A DNA stretch of 64,000 bases from Rallus limicola (lineage: Eukaryota; Chordata; Aves; Gruiformes; Rallidae), in NCBI GenBank assembly GCA_022605955.1, contig JAKCOZ010000015.1, positions 9,305,287 to 9,369,286 of the forward strand, given 5' to 3'. Shown here one piece after another: positions 53,928 to 64,000 of the stretch. The translations under genes and the position numbers were made by a program. Under the pieces are notes generated by a model that saw nothing but the letters and a program-made list of their open reading frames with translations, made no database searches and was not told the origin of the DNA. Each line of letters opens with the position of its first letter. Position 1 is the stretch's first letter.

Positions 53928-56900
53928 GTAACAGGTTTTTTAAGGAAGTTTGTTTAAAAGGATTTTCCTTGTGTGTCGCCTGCCAAGAAAAGGCTCTTGA
54001 AGTGTTCTTCACCTTTTCTCTAAGCGATCAAAGCTAAACTTTTTTTAAACCAGAGGATTTTTGTATTTGACAGTTCCTCATAGTTTTGATTGGTTACTTT
54101 TTACCATTGGGTGCATGAAGAAGCTGATTTTTTACCATTACATCAATTTAATAATTCATTTTTTTACCCTTTTTAAACTTACAGTTGTCAGAAAAGGGAA
54201 AAATAATTCACTGCGCATGAGCTTTTCCTTCTCCTTGCTCTGGCATTTCCAAAAGAGATACTCAGTCTTTTAAGGAGGGAGCATGAAATTTCTCATTTCT
54301 TTCGCTGAACTATATTCACAGAGCTAAAATAGTAGATAACTATTTTCTTGCAATAGGACTTGCAAGATATCTTGCATTTATCTATCTATATACTGAGATA
54401 CTTTGCATTTATCTTGGGCATACATTTAAATATACAGAAAGGCATAAAGATGCTTGCTTAAATGTATTACCCATGCATGAGTCAGCAATTGGCATTTTAA
54501 TGTATAGTTTGTGTACTGATTATTAAGAATATCCATTGGGGTTACTTGAAATTTAGATGTATGAGGCTTACTCTGATGAAGAAGCCATCTAACTGAGGAT
54601 TAGGTTCACATATAAGAAAATGTTGAACAAATAAACCAAAATTTTTGGGAGGAATTTGGAAAATATTTTTTTCAGAGATACACATGTGATTTGCAAAAGC
54701 GTTGTACATACCATAAGTTTTTGGTTGAGTAACCCTGATCTATACCCTTAAAAATTTCTGGTACACTAAGAATCTGTACATAAACTTTGCATTTCCAGTT
54801 GAGGATTAAGCTTAACAAAATCTCTTCTCCCAGCTTTTGCTCATATTGCTGTGCATACTTTTCACGATGCGATTTGATTAATAATAATTGATGCAATATT
54901 TGGGCTGTTTACAAGATAAGCTGTACTGTAAGTAGTAGAATATTTTTATGCTTGCAAATTTTCTCCCAGACTTACATTTGTCGTCTTATTTCTCATTTTC
55001 AGCATTGAGGAGCTTGCTATAGAATTGATTCATCTTACAGCATTTTTAGCATTCTAAAATAAATACTCATAGAAAAAGGCCAAACTAAAGGAAAGAATGA
55101 AGCACTGAGAAGAACTGTAGCATTAGATCAAACTATCCCCCAGCTGTGTTTGAGAAGCCATACAAAACGTGTTACCACCATTTCTGTGGCAAAAGATAGT
55201 TGGTAATTTTCTGCATGCCCTGAGCAGCAGGATGTATAGCTCCTGCAGTCCCGGTTGTGTTTCTCTAGGAGACAGAGGAGTGGTAGAGCCATGGCATAGA
55301 GAGGCATAGCTGGATGTGTTAAGCAACATTCCTTCTAACTGTAAAAGATTCTGACACTGCGTGACTTGAGCTATCCCAGGGAAGTAGGAAGCTCTAGAGC
55401 TGCTGAAATCTGGCATTGTGAAATATTACAAAGAACCAAAAAAGCCCCACCAGAGCCAAAAATTTTGATGCTCCTGAATCCACTTTCTCCAGGAAGCATT
55501 ACCCTGCAGTGCACTCATACGTATGTATAGAGGAAAATAAATTGTACTCTAAAAAACGTAATGGACGCCAGAACATGACACACATAGGTACACAGTGCCT
55601 GCTTTACTAACATGTCTCAGATGTTGGCTTTGCTTGCTTATGGCTGTAGTCCACCATGTCTTCCCTGCTGGGTTTTGCGCTGTGCTTTCTGCAGTATCTG
55701 AGTTGTACAGAAGCTGCGCGTGTCCTGCAAGGAGTAAATTCAAGACTAGAACTGCAGTAACAGTAGCATTCCTTAATTTCCAGGAAAAAAGCATATGAAA
55801 TTGAAATTAAAATATCCAGAGATGGTATTATCAGCTGCAGCAAAGACACTCATAAATGTAAAGAAAAAAAGCAATAAAGAAAACAGAATAACTCTCAGCA
55901 TGTGGAGAGTCTCCCTGTGCTCTTATTGGCTGCTCTGCAGACGTCAGGATTTCCACATTGTATGATGTCGAGTCCATGAATGAGGATATGAGCAACAGAA
56001 AAGCTGCAACATCAGTTTAAAGCGTTTAAGAATTCTCTTATATAATCCTGACATAGTGTTGAAATCCAGTTTAACATCCTGTTTACAGTATTTGGGAAAT
56101 GTGAAAACATGAGAGCAAAGGTCGGGTGTGCTTTTAACCTTGCCCCAGCTGTGCCCACACCATTTAAACCAGTGCCCACTGGTGTGGAATTGAGGGCAGG
56201 AGGAAAGGAATGGCACTGGTGGTGCCTCAGACACTGGGCTCAGTGAGCATCCTGCAGCGTCTGCTCAGCTGAAGGCTGGAGGATGGTGCTCACCATCTCA
56301 GATAGGTCCACCCTAGGCTTTGCTTTGGTCTTCACCTGCTCCTGGGATAGAATGATTTGCTGGAGATAGTTTTAGGCAACTGTTTCCCCTGGGATTTTTA
56401 GTGATTGTAATATGAGTCTCCATATAAAGATGGGGAGATAGGTACTTCACCTGTATTTTTAGGTCAATATATCTTTACTTTTGTGGGAGTCTACATGAAA
56501 CTTTGTGCTGCTAGCTGGTAACATGCTACAGTGTAAATGAGTATTTGTAGGTAGATGTGGGTTTGATATTCAGGGGTTTTTAGTGTTCGGCACCCACTGA
56601 TGTTAAGGAGTTTAGCCCTACTCTGTATAGTTCTAAGCTAAAAGAGCTATTGGAATATAAGGAGTTTATTGGAAATTTTGTAATATAACTGTGTTATACT
56701 CTCAAGTCATGGCACTGATTAAACCTTTAGGTTTAATCCTTTTAGGATTTTTATTCTTCTAGCTTTGAGGAACATTTAGTATTTTGATCATGACAAAACA
56801 GAGTTTAACATTTGAATGAGATGAGCATCCAAGAAAAATGTATCTTTTGTAACTTGATTCCTTTGCAGATATTGAGCTTTCACTGACTGATAGTTTTTCA

Positions 56901-58131
56901 GGCAAAAGGCTTACCTACAAGTTTGCGTAGAGATGCCCATTGACAGCAGCTCTGTTCTATATTGTGCAACAGTCCTGAAAGATGTAGTTGTCTGCTGCAA
57001 GAGGGAAGGAAATAAAATAATTTCACTTCATCTTGAGGAATAGAAAGTAATGGGTTTAAAACACGCAGTCAGCATCAGATGTTCTCTGGCTGGCATTGAG
57101 TTTCCTTACCCACAGAAAACAATGAGATGCTGAGATTTCTTCAGCCTTCAGGCTGTCTTAAAGTAATTAGAATCTATGTGTCTGAACTGACTACTAGGTA
57201 TTTTTTCAAAGGCATCCTTATTTCAAGTTTAGTTTCAGTGTTTCATTCTTAGTCCATAACTGAAGAAAAAAAACATGCAAAATTCTAGCAGAGTGCAGAT
57301 TCTGTGCTCTTGATTACTCAACTGGATTCCTCTGTGCATTTTTTAACTGGTAATTATTCTGTTATGTACAGGTAGGTTTAAGGGCCAAATTTGGCTTTGC
57401 AATACTGGACAGCATCTGCCCAGATTATCTCTGCAGACATAATTAATAGAGTCTCTATCACTGGCTCCTAATGAAACCTGCAAAGGATGCATGCAGGTTT
57501 CCTTCACAACATAACTGTTTGTGGGCTTCTTTCTTCTTAATCTAAGCATGAAAAGCAGAAAATGAAGAGAAAGTTCAGGAAGGAGAGTAGTGTTTGGTAT
57601 TCTCCATAGACCAGAAAAACTCGAGCACCCTTGTCTGCACCTAATGCAAAACGGTCTGTGGGTTGTTCCAGGTTGTTCCAAGATAGCCACTCATGATCTT
57701 AACATGTCTTCTGTGAGCTGAAGGCGAATTAAAGTATCATGCTGCCTTATGACAGCTTTGTTCTGGGCCTGTCCAAGATTTGACATTTTCAGCTCCTTCA
57801 GTTCTTAAGACAATATGAATGATTAGGAGTCAGCATCTGGACCTTAGTTAGCATGGAAATGTTATGGTTCTTGTAGTAATCTTTCTAACAAAGGGCCCAA
57901 TCAGTTCAGTGTCATCAGCTCAGCCTAAACAATTCTGGTGTTGCTTGAGCCAAGTTTTCATGATATAAATGAAAGAATTAACATAGTGGGATTGGTTTAT
58001 AGTTAACTGCTTTTAGAAAGTGAGATAATACTGTATGCATTCACACTCTAGGCAAGTGTCTTGTAAACAGCCTAAATGTGAATTTGAATAAATTGAAATA
58101 CAGACTAAATGTGTAACAATTCTATTTGTAG
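53928..58131 (+). other. Intron 22
   Basis: 4.2 kb with GTAACA donor and CTATTTGTAG acceptor. Chance frames occur at 55123-55416 (-), 55549-55849 (both strands), 55944-56234 (-) and 57343-57690 (-). The 55100-56300 part is somewhat GC-richer and may be an old repeat I cannot name. No CR1 signature seen. Confidence 0.75.
54112..54117 (+). promoter_or_regulatory. TGCATG (Rbfox-type motif) downstream of exon 22
   Basis: TGCATG 185 nt after the exon 22 donor on the transcript strand, with a further GCATG near 54214. Downstream Rbfox sites usually enhance inclusion. Single motifs are weak evidence. Confidence 0.4.
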
Positions 58132-58239
<108 letters not shown>

Positions 58240-58753
58240 TAAGTACTATACTTCAAATGCGAATGATGTATTTTTTGCTTTGGGTTTTATACCAAAATCA
58301 GTATTTCAGCTGCTTTTGTTCCCCTGTGGTGTGTGGGTGTGCAGTATCAGTATTCAGGGAGCTAGTGCTTTATATGGGGGCTGTTGGAAGTCATTACTGA
58401 TATGGGTTGGAAACAAATTGCTACTTCCCACTATTACCCAGAGAACAAGGAAGAGCACCGTGACACTGTGTTGTATAGCAAGTAATGCCTTGGGGCTTCA
58501 GGAGGTTCAGATACCGTCTTTTGTGCTATTGCCACATCTACAATCTAGTTCTGCAAGTGTGCTCTCTCAGCATTCATCTGCTGAGATATGTAACTTGATA
58601 TGTTTGAAGGAGGGGAAGTTGTACCCTTAATTAGGACTCTTAAGTGGTAGTGAAGAATTTTTTTTTCTTCTTTGTTTGCATCAGGATAAACAGTAAAAGA
58701 GCTGGAAGGTGCTTATTGATTCACTGAGCAGTTGCGCCTCATTTAAAATCATC

Positions 58754-59471
58754 AGTACAGGCTGGGGGATGAGCTGCTGGAGAAGAGCTCTGTGGAGAAG
58801 GACCTGGGGGTCCTGGTTGATGACAGGTTGGCCATGAGCCAGCAGTGTGCACTGGTAGCTAGTGCACACTAGAGCCAGTGGGATCCTGGGGTGCATCAGG
58901 AGTGTGGTCAGCAGGTCAAAGGAGGTGATCCTCCCCCTCTACTCTGCCCTGGTCAGGCCCCACCTGGAGTGTTGTGTCCAGTTCTGGGCTCCCTGGTATA
59001 AAAAATACAGGGATCTCCTTGAGAGAGTCCAGAGAAGGGCTACGAAGATGATTAAGGGCCTGGAGCATCTCCCCTATGAGGAAAGGCTGAGTGAGCTGGG
59101 GCTGTTCAGTCTTGAGAAGACTAAGGGGGGACCTAATCAATGTTTATAAATATCTTAGACATGGGATGCAGGGGGAATTGGCCAGCCCCTTTTCAGTGTC
59201 TGTGGAGACAGGACAAGGGGCAATGGCTGCAAGTTGGAGCACAGGAAGTTCCGCACCAACATGGGGAAGAACTTTTACCCAGTGAGGGTGACAGAGCCCT
59301 GGGACAGGCTGCCCAGAGAGGTGGTGGAGTCTCCTTCTCTGGAGATATTCAAGACCCGTCTGGACGCCTCCCTGTGCAATATGAGCTGGGGAGCTGCTTT
59401 GGCAGGGGGGTTGGACCCGATGAGCTCTCAAGGTCCCTTCCAACCCCTATGATTCTATCATTCTATGATCT
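58754..59471 (+). mobile_element. CR1 LINE, 5'-truncated 3' portion
   Basis: About 720 bp of CR1 in sense orientation. It begins near GTACAGGCTGGGGGATGAG and ends in the CR1 tail ATGATTCTATCATTCTATGA. The frame at 58862-59149 reads [20 protein letters not shown], then [19 protein letters not shown] and [15 protein letters not shown]: the C-terminal end of the CR1 ORF2 reverse-transcriptase polyprotein. The frame breaks after SLEKTK and continues one base off as [11 protein letters not shown], so it is dead. A stretch near 58854-58880, where CR1 copies normally continue coding, is altered and forms a hairpin. It is the longest CR1 here and strong evidence for an avian or reptilian genome. Confidence 0.93.
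58844..58870. repeat. 10-bp-stem inverted repeat inside the CR1 copy
   Basis: AGTGTGCACT and AGTGCACACT are exact reverse complements around GGTAGCT. The second arm appears to replace the usual CR1 sequence at this point, suggesting a template-switch-type mutation. Confidence 0.7.
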
Positions 59472-59585
59472 GCGTGACTTGGAAAAGAGGGAGGGCTGTG
59501 TGTCAGTCAACTGCTTCCCAGTTTGCATTCTGCTTGTACTAGAATACCAATTACCCAAACTTTCAGTTTCTCAGTGTGTTCTGCT

Positions 59586-59628
59586 ATTATATATAATAGT
59601 ATATAATATATATACACATATATATAAT
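59586..59628. repeat. TA-rich simple sequence
   Basis: An alternating TA/AT tract with one CACA interruption, just after the CR1 copy. Probably length-variable; no other role seen. Confidence 0.75.
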
Positions 59629-60052
59629 ACTAGTCTGCTATTAGTTCCTCAAAATGCATTCCTAGCTACTTAAAGAGAAAGTGTGTCACTTGAGATCTCT
59701 TAATCTCTAGATGGCTTGAAGTTAAGGTATTCATTGGTTTACAGGATTTAACAGTGTCTTTGAAAGAGCTTGTCAACACTGCTAAATACTTTGGAGACTG
59801 CTTTGCTCCTGACCAAGCTTAACTGCATTACACTGTCAGACAAGCTCCTGAGCTGGTAATTGCCAAGCTGCTCCAGAAATCAAAGTAATTCTTACAGTAT
59901 TTATGAGATTGATACCATTGTCTAATATAAAGAATCAATAAAGAAATTATTTTTTAAATCTTGTATATATGTCTCCAGACTTTTTCAAAGTTTTATTTGT
60001 AAGAAATTTGCAATAACATTGTTATTAATAAAATTAGTTACCTTAAAAGTAA

Positions 60053-60625
<573 letters not shown>

Positions 60626-60733
60626 CATGTTGTTCAGTGTGTCTTTGTGGCTATTAGAACTATTGGTAATATCATGATTGTTACAACTCTGCTGCAGTTC
60701 ATGTTTGCTTGTATTGGAGTGCAGCTGTTCAAG
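60626..60733 (+). CDS. CACNA1D: CACNA1D exon 25: IIIS4-S5 linker and IIIS5
   Basis: This 108-nt exon, phase 0 at both ends, runs from TTCCTAG to GTGAGT. It encodes [20 protein letters not shown], then [20 protein letters not shown]5 carries the Thr and Gln of TTLLQF, key residues of the dihydropyridine site in L-type channels, which supports a Cav1 identity. The start is fixed by the exon 24 phase. Confidence 0.97.
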
Positions 60734-60898
60734 GTGAGTAAACACTCTCAAAATTCACATGAAGAAAAACAAAGCCCCGTGGAGGTCTTGGTGGCTTGCT
60801 GCTGGGACTGGGTTGGTTCCAATCTGAACCAATCATAGTATAAATGTGTTTGTTTTGCATATTCTGCATTGTGTCGTTGCCTTTTGCTTTATACACAG

Positions 60899-60951
60899 GG
60901 AAAATTCTACAGATGCACTGATGAGGCAAAACAGAATCCTGAGGAATGCCG
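60899..60951 (+). CDS. CACNA1D: CACNA1D exon 26: repeat III turret
   Basis: A small 53-nt exon after a 165-bp intron, phase 0 to phase 2 before GTGAGA. It encodes GKFYRCTDEAKQNPEEC and the first two bases of Arg. This is the extracellular turret of pore loop III; the cysteines are conserved. AKQNPEEC differs by one residue from mammalian AKSNPEEC. Confidence 0.96.
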
Positions 60952-61205
60952 GTGAGAACATCTTTGATCTAAGAATATGACATGTTATATTCTGGATAAT
61001 TTAAACGGTAGCAGATTATGGTCAGGCATGTGTTAGGCCACTTAGGTTTATGTAAATCAGAATTATAATCTTAAATCCAGCCAAAACCACGGATTAGCAA
61101 GGAAATAAAACAGTTTTAGGGAGGGAGTGAAATGAACTATTTTGAATAGATCATTGAGGCTAATTTAATATTTCACTAATGACAGGTTTTGTTTGTTTCC
61201 CACAG

Positions 61206-61352
61206 AGGGATATACATCGTTTATAAAGATGGAGATGTTGATAACCCAATGGTCAAAGAGAGGGTCTGGCAAAATAGCGATTTCAACTTTGATAACGTTC
61301 TGTCTGCGATGATGGCCCTTTTTACAGTATCCACTTTCGAAGGCTGGCCAGC
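61206..61352 (+). CDS. CACNA1D: CACNA1D exon 27: pore loop III
   Basis: This 147-nt exon after TCCCACAG ends in phase 2 before GTGAGT. It encodes [20 protein letters not shown], then [20 protein letters not shown] and [10 protein letters not shown]. The Glu of TFEGW is the repeat III member of the EEEE filter. [21 protein letters not shown] differs from the mammalian form ([21 protein letters not shown]) and agrees with what I recall of chicken alpha-1D. Confidence 0.97.

Positions 61353-64000
<2,648 letters not shown>

Noticed and set aside
55100..56300. GC-richer part of intron 22 with several open frames on both strands
   Set aside because: No conserved protein, RNA gene or known repeat could be recognised; kept only as a note on the intron.
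58862..59149. 95-codon reverse-transcriptase-like frame as a host gene
   Set aside because: It is the broken C-terminal end of a CR1 ORF2, 5'-truncated and frameshifted.
59140..59673. 177-codon plus-strand open frame
   Set aside because: It is an out-of-frame reading through the 3' part of the CR1 copy and the adjacent TA-rich repeat.

Overview
The window is a vertebrate, almost certainly avian, genomic segment lying wholly inside one gene read on the + strand: CACNA1D, the pore-forming alpha-1D subunit (Cav1.3) of an L-type voltage-gated calcium channel. The bird assignment rests on four CR1-type LINE fragments, including one about 0.7 kb long that ends in the ATTCTATGAT-type CR1 tail, and on protein differences from the mammalian channel. 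I cannot name the species. Promoter, N-terminus, most of repeat IV and the C-terminal tail lie outside the window.

Layout: 28 coding exons were placed by matching protein homology to splice sites and reading phase. They are numbered 4 to 29 by analogy with mammalian CACNA1D/CACNA1C. Exons 4-8 (124-19581) encode repeat I from IS2 to IS6, with two alternative IS6 exons, 8A and 8B. Exons 9, 9A, 10 and 11 (30871-40601) encode the I-II loop, including the beta-subunit-binding AID helix. Exons 12-16 (43499-47944) encode repeat II. Exons 17-19 (48628-50303) encode the II-III loop. Exons 20-28 (50882-62216) encode repeat III, with two alternative IIIS2 exons, 21 and 22. Exon 29 (63406-63564) starts repeat IV. 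Taking one exon from each alternative pair and including 9A and 11, the exons sum to 3270 nt, exactly 1090 codons, and every junction is phase-consistent.

The most interesting content is the splicing architecture. A 78-nt cassette exon at 34292-34369 is hidden in what looks like a plain intron. It encodes a 26-residue I-II loop insert of the size reported for the chicken cochlear hair-cell Cav1.3 transcript. It sits in an unusually CpG-dense stretch and is followed by a cluster of GCATG (Rbfox-type) motifs. A 27-nt microexon (exon 11) and two mutually exclusive pairs (8A/8B and 21/22, the latter separated by only 80 bp) give up to 16 isoforms from this window alone. Intron 15 (46798-47829) has the signature of a U12-type (minor spliceosome) intron, starting GTATCCTTT with TCCTTAAAA near its end.

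The rest is intronic DNA: CR1 fragments, AT-rich and G-rich simple sequence, several hairpins and a degenerate CTCTRG-rich tract. I found no other protein-coding gene, tRNA, rRNA or CRISPR, and no convincing antisense gene.
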